A stretch of 64,000 nt of DNA from Leguminivora glycinivorella. Lineage: Eukaryota > Arthropoda > Insecta > Lepidoptera > Tortricidae. The translations under genes were made by a program, and so were the position numbers. Shown in pieces: positions 20,490 through 29,700 of this stretch (the first letter of the stretch is position 1; every line of letters begins with the position of its first letter). The stretch covers positions 22,106,578-22,170,577 of the forward strand of contig NC_062984.1 in the NCBI RefSeq assembly GCF_023078275.1, read 5' to 3'. The notes below the pieces were generated by a model, which saw only the letters and a program-made list of their open reading frames with translations, was not told where the DNA came from and did not search any database.

Positions 20490-20585
20490 TAGGTTTTTGG
20501 AATCTTTCGCTTACTCGGGCATCAATATTGGCACATTAAACAACAACTTTGCCCCCTTGTAAAACAACACTTTAAATTTGTACCT
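20490..20585 (+). repeat. Fragment of the 'TTTGCCCCCTTGTA' repeat
   Basis: GAATCTTTCGCTTACTCGGG and AACAACTTTGCCCCCTTGTA match the end of the 1806-2240 family. Confidence 0.6.
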
Positions 20586-20639
20586 ACATATTTTTAAAGT
20601 CACTCATGGGTGGAATGCGATAAAATATAATTATTTTAA

Positions 20640-20760
20640 CTTTTTTCCGATGTTTCGGCCAGGTTGCAACGGCCGTCGCCACGGAAGACTGATGTCCCAG
20701 CGAAGTTTCAATGGAGGTGTAAAGTTGTAAACAACACCAAACTACCTACCAGATTACGGA
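20640..20760 (+). repeat. Dispersed repeat with 'CCGATGTTTCGGCCAGGTTG'
   Basis: TTTTTCCGATGTTTCGGCCA, GGTTGCAACGGCCGTCGCCA and CGGAAGACTGATG match 29627-29700 in the same orientation. A reversed relative is at 29392-29478. Non-coding; a common type of lepidopteran interspersed repeat. Confidence 0.55.
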
Positions 20761-21795
20761 AAAAGGTAAAAAATGAATCTTTTATACCTACCTAAATATT
20801 TTTTTAAAGCAAAAAGTAATAAACAAAATTTGTGTTCAACAATAAACTCCTAGACCTCCGACGCGTGAAAATTTCCACGGAACACCAGATTCGTCACAAT
20901 ATCTCATAAATAACATATATTATCTAAATAAACTGTCATGTTTTGTTTTTAAACTATTTCGTATCTGAGCTTCCCCGCCCCGCGCGTTGTCAGCATTGCC
21001 CGGTACCCGCGGGGCGACGCTAAAGTTTTTGGAAGTCCGTGAAAAGCGAAAAACTAGGAACATCTGAGCTAATAAAGTATAGCGGATAATTTATTCAATA
21101 CTGATGAGTCAGTGGCGAGACTTGGTTTGCAAGGCTAAGTGAATATTATTAATGACAATGACAACTTAATCTACAAGACTGTGTAAAATATTCTTCTATG
21201 TAGTTATCCTAGTTTTGGTCGATGTTCTGAGATCAAATTAGAATTTATTAATTAAAAAATAATACTAAATGTTTAATCAGGCATTTCCTTTGAAAAATAA
21301 AAAAACATTACATGATTAATATAAAAATGATTAATACCATCTCGGATTGTTCGATAATGTGAAAGATATCGCACTACAGTCGAATTACACAAAAATGATT
21401 AATATCGGATTGTAATGTGAAAACGCACTCTATCATCCCAAGTATTACCATTACCTACTGACACGCTGACTCCTACGTCAAAATTGATCGGTGAAGCAAC
21501 ACCGAATAGTTATTTATTTACCAACTGATCGTTCGTTGCTAAATTCTTAAGTTTATTATGTCTATTGAAGTAACGGCATTGTTGCGCTATTTGTGTACTG
21601 GCGAAATATTTCTTTTTATAAGAGAGATACCTGATTGACCCAGAAATAATAAATTAAAGCAGTAAATTTTCTACTGCAACATTGTAGTCCCCATACATAA
21701 TTATTATGGGCACTGTAGAAGTTTAACCGACATTTTAAACCGACTTATTCTTTAGTTCTTTACCCAGATTGAGCACGTTCTATTAGGTTTCGTGT
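20761..21795. other. No recognised gene
   Basis: About 1 kb with no ORF of note. A GC-rich patch at 20970-21015 (GCATTGCCCGGTACCCGCGG) stands out. Between 21310 and 21425 the block ATGATTAATA..ATCGGATTGT..TAATGTGAAA recurs as a short tandem pair. Confidence 0.4.
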
Positions 21796-21796
21796 T

Positions 21797-22472
21797 TTTT
21801 AGGGTTCCGTACCTCAAAAAGGAAAAACGGAACATTTGCAACCCTTATAGGATCACTCGTGTGTCTGTCTGTCCGTCACAGCCAATTTCTCCAAAACTGC
21901 CGAACCGATTAACTTGAAATTTGGCACACATATGTAAACCTGTGACCCAAAGACGGACATGTAATTTAAATTAAGAAAATTCAATTATAGGGGCCACTTT
22001 TGGGGGGTAAAATTGAAAATTTAATATCAAAGTTTCTAGAACTATATTATTATTGTGTTACATATCAAATGAAAGAGCTTTTTATAAGTATTTCAAAAAT
22101 ATACATTTTTTTAATAATTTTTAGTAAAGTAATTTAAGAAAATAGGCAAAAAATTACCACCCCCCCCCCTTTATCTCCGAAACTACTAAGCGTAAAATTT
22201 TCAAAAAATACACGAGATAGTTTTCAATCTATAGATTACAGGAAAACCTATTAGAAATCTTAAACCGGACTTAAAAGAAAAAAACTCAAATTACGAATTT
22301 CACTCACTGCAGCTGCAAGGAGTTACCAAATCTCTTGAAATTGTGTGAGCGCGTTTGAATAACTATTACCTACATATAAACTCACTTCCTACTAAAAAGG
22401 AGGCGCTTAAGCCCTTCTTGTAGTGCACGGAACCCTTGCAACGCGATTACAACTCGCACTTGGCCGGTTTTT
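21797..22472 (-). repeat. AGGGTTCCGTACC ... GGCCGG element, inverted copy
   Basis: Starts TTTAGGGTTCCGTACCTCAA and ends ACTCGCACTTGGCCGGTTTT. The interior is the subtype TCTCCAAAACTGCCGAACCG and TGTGACCCAAAGACGGACAT, shared with 59540-59870. The CCGT minisatellite is short. Confidence 0.7.
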
Positions 22473-22811
22473 TATATATATGTTTGCCGATTATTCTTTT
22501 TTTGTTCGAAAGAAGCTGCCTCCAAGTTGATGGTACTGTTCTGATCATGGGATCCATGAAGAGTTGACAGAATTTCTTCATTTTTAAATGCACTTGTACT
22601 TACGGTGATTTTGGGTAGGTATTATCTTATCTTTGACACCACGAGTATTTATGACGCATAACGAGATAGGGCTGAAAGGGCGGTGTGTTACTTATACATA
22701 TAACAATTCAAAGGAAGGTGTTTAGAGCTGACAGATCGAATGTTTTAAATTCCCAAAACCCTATTGCTCGACTTGACCATTCTGTGATATTTGAGGCTCG
22801 ACCGCTCACCC
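22473..22811. other. No recognised feature
   Basis: Non-coding; no shared repeat recognised. Confidence 0.4.
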
Positions 22812-23045
22812 TCGCATATCTCGGACATCACTGGCGATCAAATATATGAAAGAGGCGCGTTTTCCTAGCACACAGTCTAAGCTCGTGTAGGTGAACGCGT
22901 AACATGCTTGTATGAGTGAGATATGACAGGTCGACTGTTCGCATTTTTGACAGTCGGTAACTGTGAGGTAACCGAGAGGGGGTAAGCGGCACTTTCAGCG
23001 GGGAGCGGGAGTGGCCATACTGTATTATACTGTGCCCTCGGCTAT
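22812..23045 (+). repeat. Dispersed repeat, inverted copy of 3885-4115
   Basis: See 3885-4115. This copy runs from CACTGGCGATCAAATATATG to GTGGCCATACTGTATTATAC. Class unknown. Confidence 0.65.
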
Positions 23046-23196
23046 TGTCTGTGACTCACAACAAACGGGTAGAATGCCACCAACAACAATTCGTTGTTTA
23101 GTAAACTAACTATATTTACAATTCAATAAATAGCTTTGTTTTGATTGGAAACTATCGGCTCACTTCGAACTATAAGACACGACTATGCTCATACAA

Positions 23197-23335
23197 CAGT
23201 CAACCACATCTTGGCACTCAAAAATGGCACGAAATTCAAATTTTCTATGGGAATGAAACCTTCTCTCCCACATTTTTAATCAATTTTTAAGTATTATGGC
23301 TCGTCGATGAATCCGCCGAAGATACTAGCTTTTTC
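23197..23335. mobile_element. MITE, family TATAGACGGTCAACC, one end
   Basis: CAGTCAACCACATCTTGGCA, the ATTTTCTATGGGAATGAAAC line and TGGCTCGTCGATGAATCC place it in the family. It stops abruptly at 23335, where an ATTATAAATGGGAAAG repeat begins on the other strand. Confidence 0.6.
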
Positions 23336-23480
23336 CCGCGGCTTCGCTCGCGTTAGAAAGAGACAAAAAGTAGCCTATGGCACTCTCCATCCCTTCTAAT
23401 ATCTCCACTTAAAAAATCTCGTCAATTCGTCGCTCCGTTTAGCAGTGAAAGACGGAGAAACAAACAGACACACACACTTT
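23335..23480 (-). repeat. ATTATAAATGGGAAAG repeat, inverted and shortened
   Basis: GCGGCTTCGCTCGCGTTAGA, AAAGAGACAAAAAGTAGCCT and CTCCGTTTAGCAGTGAAAGA match the family at 9736-10213. The left C-rich segment and the final ATGGGAAAG are missing. Confidence 0.7.
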
Positions 23481-23927
23481 TAGACAGACACACATGTGTG
23501 GAGTTTTGGGCGCAAGGTTGCTTTGCGATTATAGAATTGTACACAACTAATCGAAGTACATCTGCTGCAAGCTTTCATATGCAATGCAAAGTTTAATTTA
23601 AATAAGTTACTTGGAGAATAAGCTCTAAGCTGATGTTACAGGGTACTTTTTAAAGTTGTTTAGTTTACTGAGTTAAGAGTGTGCGAAAGTTACAAGTGAG
23701 CATAACATCTATCCTGCACCTTATAAAGCAAAGTCTCCCGCCGCGTCTGTCTGTATGTCAGTTCCTTCTCGATAATAAACTCGAAAACTACTTGAACTTC
23801 ATGTGGATTTGTAGGCGGAAAATATAAAGCTTTGAAAACGCTGCCTTATTCGTTTATAGAAATATAAATAAGTAATTTCATTTATTCATGGTATATTTAC
23901 AACAGTGAAAAAACTACACATCCATAC
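23481..23927. other. No recognised feature
   Basis: Non-coding AT-rich sequence. 23740-23830 (GTCTGTATGTCAGTTCC, AATAAACTCGAAAACTACTT) resembles repeat-type sequence seen widely in insects but has no second copy here. Confidence 0.4.
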
Positions 23928-24090
23928 TAATACTAATATAATAAATGGGAAAGTGTGTGTCTGTTTGTTTGTCCGCCTTGCACGGCAAAACGGAGCGATG
24001 AATTGTCGTGCTTTTTTAAGTGGAGATAGTTGAAGGGATGGAGAGATTGGAGAGTGACATAGGCTACCTTTCTAACGCGAGCGAAGCAGA
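23928..24090 (+). repeat. ATTATAAATGGGAAAG repeat, shortened
   Basis: ATAATAAATGGGAAAGTGTG, CACGGCAAAACGGAGCGATG and CTAACGCGAGCGAAGC. The C-rich interior is deleted. Confidence 0.7.
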
Positions 24091-24486
24091 AAATTATTTA
24101 CACATAAGTATTATGACAAAAGGTAAGCATGGAAAAAGTCCGAGATATATGTCTATATTTTGAGGAAAACTTAATACAGTACCAATGTTTATGCTTTACT
24201 CTCCATGCGAAGGCAGGACGGGTCGCTAGTACCTATATACATAATATTGTTGACTAATGTTGTGGAATCGTACAAGGTACGTCGCGCACACCCGCGGCGC
24301 TTACCTTGCGGCCCTACTATGTCATCAGTGTCATCACTGTGTTGACCACTGTTTATTTATTATGTAGGTTATGCTGTACCATTTGATATGCGAACGTGTT
24401 GTGTCCGGTTCGTGCAATGGTTTAGAATTAAATGTCTTAGGAATAACCGGAGTATGTTTACAATTTTAGTTTTAGAGTAGTGGTTT
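24091..24486. other. No recognised feature
   Basis: Non-coding; a GC patch lies at 24280-24320. Confidence 0.4.
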
Positions 24487-24623
24487 CCAGGCGCGGATCC
24501 AGGGGGTCATGACCCCCTCCCAAAGCCCCGCCCTCCCCCTGGAGCTAAGGTTGGCCATATAAATAGACCACGTGACCCCCCCTCCCCCCCCCTTCCTGCG
24601 CACGAAGCTGGATCCGCGCTTGG
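24487..24623. mobile_element. Palindromic MITE, ends CCAGGCGCGGATCCAG
   Basis: The ends are CCAGGCGCGGATCCAG and CTGGATCCGCGCTTGG. The interior is strongly C-rich on this strand (CCCCCTCCC runs). 137 bp, non-coding, GC-rich against its flanks. Confidence 0.7.
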
Positions 24624-25017
24624 TGGTTTTCAAAGTCGACTAAGTTCCCACCTATCAAACAAAAGCTGCCAAATTACTAGTAAAGTTGCAGAACATTCTC
24701 AAAATTTCCGTTAATTACCAGAAAATTTCATGAGGAAATTTTAATGCAAGTTGCCTTTGAGAACATTCTCTTTAAGATTAGGCGGTGTCGCAGTGTTCTC
24801 AACAGTTGACGATTACTTTATGATGTTTGAGTTACACACTGGCGTTTATTATCAACTCACCAAATGCTATAGAAAGTTACCCTAAAGCTGGGAAATGACA
24901 TGCAAAGAACAATATCGAGAACTTTCCATGAGAACTTTCGCAATTTTGGAAACTTAGTTTCGGTGGAGTATTGCTATATTAGTACGAAACGCTATTATGT
25001 ATAACCTCTTGAATATT
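24624..25017. other. No recognised feature
   Basis: Non-coding. GAGAACATTCTC-type blocks recur (24690-24770, 24925-24945) without a clear element. Confidence 0.4.
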
Positions 25018-25295
25018 TATACAGGGTGCCCGGTAATTAATGGACAACCTTTTAACCACCAAGAGGGCACCTTATACTGGCCCAGAAAATTGACTTTAAG
25101 GTTTAGTAAAACTCGCTTGGTTTTCGAGATTTTCACACTTTTTAAAATTTTAATACTACCTAAAATTTTAAAAAGTGTGAATATCTCGAAAACCAGGCGA
25201 CTTTTACTAAACCTTAATGTCGATTTTCTGGACCAGTATAAGGTGCCCTCTTGGTGGTTAAAAGGTTGTCCATTAATTACCGGGCACCCGGTATA
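25018..25295. mobile_element. 278-bp near-perfect palindrome, ends TATACAGGGTGCCCGG
   Basis: Each arm is about 130 bp. The pairs include GGTGCCCGGTAATTAATGGA with its inverse, TTTAACCACCAAGAGGGCAC with GTGCCCTCTTGGTGGTTAAA, and TTTTAAAATTTTAATA across the middle. Only scattered mismatches separate the arms. It is a foldback-type non-autonomous element. The open frame running through the palindrome is not a gene. Confidence 0.8.
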
Positions 25296-25568
25296 ATGAA
25301 ATATATTATTTATTTATTTATTTATTATTTATTATAATAGTCTCGTTTTACGGTAGTTGCGTGTTTAAGTTTGTTATGTTCGTTATCTGGTTACGGAACA
25401 CTTAAAGGTGTTTCTTTTCTATTACAAAGTCGGGGCGGACAAATGGCGTCAGATTGTTGTCAGTCGACTGCAGCTGTCCAATTCACCAAGATTTCTGTAC
25501 GACTACGAGATTGTGTCTAGTATATCAAGATATTCCAAGATATGTCAAAATATTAATTTTTATATTAG
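25296..25568. other. No recognised feature
   Basis: Begins with an ATTTATTT run (25305-25335), then non-coding sequence. Confidence 0.4.
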
Positions 25569-25812
25569 AGTTTCATCACCCCCTTTCTTCCCGTGGGTGT
25601 CGTTAAAGTCGACTGTGGGATATGGGTTAAATTGTAGCATAGGCGAGAGGCTGGCAACCTGTCACTGCAATGTCACCATTTCGTTTTCATTCAACCCCTT
25701 ATTTGCCAAGAGTGGCACTGAAACTTGAGTAGTTTCATGTGTTCTGCCTAGGTACCTCTGTATGGGATACAGGCGTGCCGCGTGATTGTATGTATGATGT
25801 ATGTATGTATAT
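25569..25812 (+). repeat. Lepidopteran repeat 'GGGATATGGGTTAAATTG', ATGT tail
   Basis: The most complete plus-strand copy of the 14180-14422 family: ACCCCCTTTCTTCCCGTGGG, GTCGACTGTGGGATATGGG, AGGCTGGCAACCTGTCACTG, then a GTATGTATGT tail. Confidence 0.75.
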
Positions 25813-25870
25813 CAAAATATAGGTTAGTCTTACGACATAACTCATGAAAGGTAAAAAGTACCAGCAGTAG

Positions 25871-26140
25871 GTGGGCCATTTTTTTCAAAGTTTTCCACCC
25901 CACTTCTTTTGTAACATGTGTATTTTATACTCAGAATCGCGAGGTCTTTTAATCCTAATAGGAGAAAAAAAGAGTCCTAAGACTTTTTTCCCATTCCGTT
26001 ACCATTTTTAGGGTTCCGTACCAAAAAGGTACAACAGGAACCCTTATGGTGCGACTCTGTCCGTCTGTCCGTCATACGATACAAAAATGTCCAAATCCAA
26101 AAAAAGTGGGGCGGGCAACTTTGAAAAAAAAAATGGCCGA
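25871..26140. mobile_element. Palindromic element (family of 5041-5370) with inserted repeat
   Basis: The left arm GGGCCATTTTTTTCAAAGTT and TCCTAATAGGAGAAAAAAAG, and the right arm CCAAAAAAAGTGGGGCGGGC, match 5041-5370. Between them 26008-26075 is an AGGGTTCCGTACC-family fragment with a CCGTCTGTCCGTC run. The insertion replaces most of the right half. Confidence 0.65.
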
Positions 26141-26176
26141 GGTCTTCGACAGTGTTCCAATCCAACATATGCCACA

Positions 26177-26338
26177 ATGAGGAGGCACACTCAAAGTTTA
26201 TGACAGATGGCGCTACCCTATTAGTCCATACGTGAGAGCGAGAAGATGATATGTTTTTCTCTCTCTCACATATGATATGAATGACAGTGATATGCCTAGA
26301 CAGGCGCCGCCTGGCGGGATAAAAGTGTGCCTCCTCAT
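26177..26338. mobile_element. Palindromic MITE, family ATGAGGAGGCACACT (copy 2)
   Basis: The ends are ATGAGGAGGCACACTCAAAG and AGTGTGCCTCCTCAT. The interior is AGATGGCGCTACCCTATTAG. About 30 bp shorter than the copy at 1024-1213. Confidence 0.75.
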
Positions 26339-26424
26339 TGCCACATATTATCTTATTTCATTGTCAATAAAAGTTGACTGTCATTTATTGGGCATTGGTC
26401 CCTTATTTAGTCATATTAATTCGA
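26339..26424. other. Short spacer
   Basis: Non-coding spacer between the MITE and the LINE-tail-like repeat. Confidence 0.3.
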
Positions 26425-26640
26425 TTAGTGAAATGAAATGAAATGAAATATTTATTTTCCAAGTAGGCATATTACAATGCGCTTATGAACGTCAAATAAA
26501 ACTACGCCGTTTGTAGTGTTGTTTTAGACGCTTTTGTATATTAGAGCAGGCTCCAAGAGGATGTTCGTTTGCAAAAATAGCGCACCTCATTCTGACTTCT
26601 GATATATATTGTATAGGTCCCAGACATCATATTAAACAGG
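26425..26640 (-). mobile_element. LINE 3' tail-like repeat (minus strand)
   Basis: Starts with GAAATGAAATGAAATGAAAT, then ATTTATTTTCCAAGTAGGCA and TTACAATGCGCTTATGAACG. Read on the minus strand this is a LINE-type 3' end with a TTTCA microsatellite tail. No RT residues remain. Confidence 0.4.
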
Positions 26641-27312
26641 TGTTGTCAAGCAGTTTTGTGGTCCCCGTCCCCCCTCCCCCCAATTAAAAATTGCATACAA
26701 ACAAAAAAAAAAATTTTATCAAATCATGCCGTGAAGGGTATCAAAAGAAAGGGCTTATTGAGTAGTTTACTATATAGCATACTATAACATTTCTTACACT
26801 TTCTCTAAGAATTTTTTAGAAAATTTACGAAAATGCTTCATTTTGGAGTTCACTTTAAACCACTGTAGATTAAGAACTAATGAGTATATTTTTATAATTA
26901 TTATTAGTTACTTAATAACAAGAGTCCAATGTCTACGAACCAATAGTTCGTACAGTGCAAAAATTGCATTTGGGAGCAGGGGGAGCTAACGGGTTTAGCT
27001 AATCCAACCAATATTTGCTCATTCTAGATGAATTTTCGCAAAATCCAGCGACCGTGAAGCATGAAAACGTCGGATCTGTGACAGCCGTTTGACATCATTT
27101 TTCTAAAGTAGATAATTGCAGGAAAACCGTGATATTTTTTTTGGAAAAAATACGCAGTCGATGGTATAAATTTCGTCACTTTCAGCTTATATTTCTGCAT
27201 ATCTTTAATAGCTCTCTAGTCTCTACCTATTTTGGCATTTAAGTAAGCACCCACTGCAACATGCGTCGTCATCATCATTATCATATTAGCCCTTTATCAC
27301 TCACTACTGAGT
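26641..27312. other. No recognised gene
   Basis: AT-rich with C- and A-runs at 26665-26715. Probably an old interspersed repeat, but there is no second copy in this window. Confidence 0.35.
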
Positions 27313-27451
27313 ACAGGGGGGTTACCATGACGTACTAAAGACGTTCAGTTTAGGTTGAGAGAAAGGGACACAGCTATGGCAGTTACATAGCTCCGTCCCT
27401 CTCTCTCATCCTAAACTGAACGGCTTTAGCACGTCATGGTAACCCCCCTGT
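27313..27451. mobile_element. Palindromic MITE, ends ACAGGGGGGTTACCATGACG
   Basis: The arms are ACAGGGGGGTTACCATGACG with CGTCATGGTAACCCCCCTGT, then GTTCAGTTTAGG with CCTAAACTGAAC. The centre is GGGACACAGCTATGGCAG. 139 bp, non-coding. It is the cleanest short terminal repeat in the window. Confidence 0.8.
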
Positions 27452-27504
27452 CCTCTCTTCTATGTACTCTACTACTTCTCCCGGCCCTGAGCTAGTCTCA
27501 TCCA

Positions 27505-27621
27505 GGGGGCCGATTTTTGAGTCTCACGCGTTCGAATTCAGAAAATTGTCACTGAAAATAATAGGCAATTCACCGTTTTCAACCGGTATTTTAGTGACAG
27601 TGAGACTCAGAAATCGGCCCC
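27505..27621. mobile_element. MITE, family GGGCCGATTTTTGAGTCTCA (copy A)
   Basis: The ends are GGGGCCGATTTTTGAGTCTC and GAGACTCAGAAATCGGCCCC. The interior is CGAATTCAGAAAATTGTCAC and CCGTTTTCAACCGGTATTTT. A sister copy lies 204 bp downstream. Confidence 0.8.
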
Positions 27622-27824
27622 CAGTTATGACTTTGTGACCCGCAATTTTCCGGATGTCTTGGACCCAACGAGCCAAGGAGCCATGTAGGTATGTATCGAC
27701 AATATGTAGGTATGTATCGATATAAAAGTGAATCGAAAGTTTTATTATTTTTCTTTATTAAGTCGTTAAGATCCCAAAAAGTTACGAATATTAAAGTTAA
27801 TTTTTTGAAACCAATTTTATTCCT
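27622..27824. other. Spacer between two sister MITEs
   Basis: Contains a short direct duplication, ATGTAGGTATGTATCGA, at 27684-27721. Otherwise nothing. Confidence 0.35.
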
Positions 27825-27938
27825 GGGGCCGATTTTTGAGTCTCACGGCGTTCGAATTCAGAAAATTGTCACTGAAAATAGGCAATTCACCGTTTTCAAC
27901 CGGTATTTTAGTGACAGTGAGACTCAAAAATCGGCCCC
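27825..27938. mobile_element. MITE, family GGGCCGATTTTTGAGTCTCA (copy B)
   Basis: The same ends and interior as 27505-27621, in the same orientation and almost identical. The long open frame crossing it (27691-28146) is chance. Confidence 0.8.
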
Positions 27939-28053
27939 TGACCCTGAACTATTTACCTACACCCTACTCGTACACCTAAGTATGATAGCAAATTATTTAA
28001 TGAATATGTCGATTTCGATGTCACCCTGTGTGGTAAGACCCGCTGCAGACAGT

Positions 28054-28362
28054 CATCCTCCTTGCGTTATCCCGGCATTTGCCACGGCTCATGGGAGTCT
28101 GGGGTCCGCTTTGACTACTAATCCCAAGACTTGGCGTAGGCACTAGTTTCTATGAAAGCGACTGCCATCTGACCTTCCAACTAGACCTTATTGGAATTAG
28201 TCCGGTTTCCTCACGATGTTTTCCTTCACCGAAAAGCGACTGGCAAATATCAAATGACATTTCGCACATAAATTCTGAAAAACTCATTGGTGCGAGCCGG
28301 GGTTCGAACCCGCGACCTCGGGAACGAAAGTCGCACGTACTTACCGCTAGGCTACCAGCGCT
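28054..28362 (-). mobile_element. Full-length tRNA-derived SINE with 16-bp target duplication
   Basis: Reverse complement of the 16800-17127 family, with a complete head (B box GGTTCGAACCC read on the minus strand, 28303-28318). It is flanked by ACCCGCTGCAGACAGT at 28038-28053 and ACCCGCTGTAGACAGT at 28363-28378, one mismatch. The open frame on the minus strand is SINE sequence. Confidence 0.88.
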
Positions 28363-28456
28363 ACCCGCTGTAGACAGTAGCATTGATTTTCCAGCAAAGC
28401 CTTCGCCTAAGTTCGCCGGCAAGCGTGCCGCGAGGCGGTTCCAAATATTTTACTTA

Positions 28457-28591
28457 TACAGTCACCAACACAGCTGTAAATATAGACAAAGTGCCAAAAT
28501 CATGTATACACACCTTAATGTACAGGCAATAAAGTTCTCTATACATATTTTTGGCCCTTTGCCTGTATTTATACCTTTTTTGCTGACTGTA
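28457..28591. mobile_element. MITE-like palindrome, ends TACAGTCA
   Basis: TACAGTCACCAACACAGCTG against TTTGCTGACTGTA, with AATGTACAGGCAATAAAG near the centre. The terminal repeat is short and imperfect. 135 bp, non-coding. Confidence 0.5.
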
Positions 28592-29077
28592 CAAAGAATG
28601 GCAAAGAGAATAACTATATAATTGATGTCAAGAATGCACCTCGTGTGTTGTTTCGTTATTTCGCTTTCTTTAATATGAAATTCATTTCCGTTCGTGTTCT
28701 TTTAGAATTTTTTAGTTAGAGAAATGTCACATTAAAAATTTGTAAGTACCTATGTACTTATACTAAACAAGTTATTTTGGTTCTACAAGTACCTAAATAA
28801 TTAATACTTATTTTATTTATACCCTGGCCTATAAATAAAAAGGGCAATTTTAAATGACGACCATTCGATTTCCTGAATTACGTTCAATAATATCTCCAAT
28901 ACTATTTAAATTCTACTAACAGAATCGAAAACAAGTGGCTCATTACCACTAGATTTATGTAAAAATCACGTAAAAATTTAGCCGTCCTTTTTCAGAAATA
29001 CACAGCATTTCGTTTTCCACACGCTTTCGAACGGCGAATTCGTGCTTTTGTATTTGTCCCCTGTCTGCGTGCGCACG
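28592..29077. other. No recognised feature
   Basis: AT-rich and non-coding. Confidence 0.45.
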
Positions 29078-29214
29078 CGTAGCCGAATACACAAACGCTC
29101 ACGAAACGAAACGCTCGTAGATATCTATCTCTATCGCGCGCTATCATATTGGCGCGACAGAGCCAGACTACCTTTCACGGCGTTTCGTTTTCGTTTCGCG
29201 TCGTAGAAATGCCA
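29078..29214. mobile_element. MITE, family CGTAGCCGAATGGCA (both ends degraded)
   Basis: CGTAGCCGAATACACAAACG at the left, AGATATCTATCTCTATCGCG and GACAGAGCCAGACTACC inside, GAAATGCCAATGC at the right. Confidence 0.7.
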
Positions 29215-29391
29215 ATGCTGGCCTGATAATAAGTAAGTAGGTAACAAGATTGCAAGTTTTCGACGACAGTTTATTTTATACTTTCTTATACCATGTTGCA
29301 TTGGCACGAAAAGGGTCTTAATGGGGCATAGTCATGCTCTAAAAATAAGCCGCTAGTAAAAGTGTAGCGTAGTAAATTATTCGGTTTTATG

Positions 29392-29478
29392 TGGGGACGT
29401 GGACGTGGTCACGCGATGGTGTGGGCTATGCTTGAGTGCGCCGAAACGTCATAAACGAAATAAAAGTTTTTTATAATA
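29392..29478 (-). repeat. Dispersed repeat, relative of 29627-29700
   Basis: GACGTGGTCACGCGATGGTG and GCGCCGAAACGTC recall the GTTTCGCCCAGGTTGC / GGCCGTGGTCACGG repeat on the opposite strand. Followed by an A/T-rich run. Confidence 0.45.
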
Positions 29479-29626
29479 AATAGAGCCGGTCTAAATTAAA
29501 TCTGCTACTATCTCGCGTATTGTTCTCATCTTCAAAGTCACTTACGTCATCAGTCAAACGTGATAAAATAATACTTAATGAGTCATTATCACAGAATATA
29601 CTTATAAAAGTACAAGTCATTATTTT

Positions 29627-29700
29627 TTACCTTTCTTCCGACGTTTCGCCCAGGTTGCACTGGCCGTGGTCACGGAATGGTGATGTACAAGCAAAGTGTC
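29627..29700 (+). repeat. Dispersed repeat with 'CCGACGTTTCGCCCAGGTTG'
   Basis: Same family as 20640-20760. Non-coding. Confidence 0.55.

Noticed and set aside
24997..25296. 99-codon ORF
   Set aside because: It exactly coincides with a 278-bp palindromic element.
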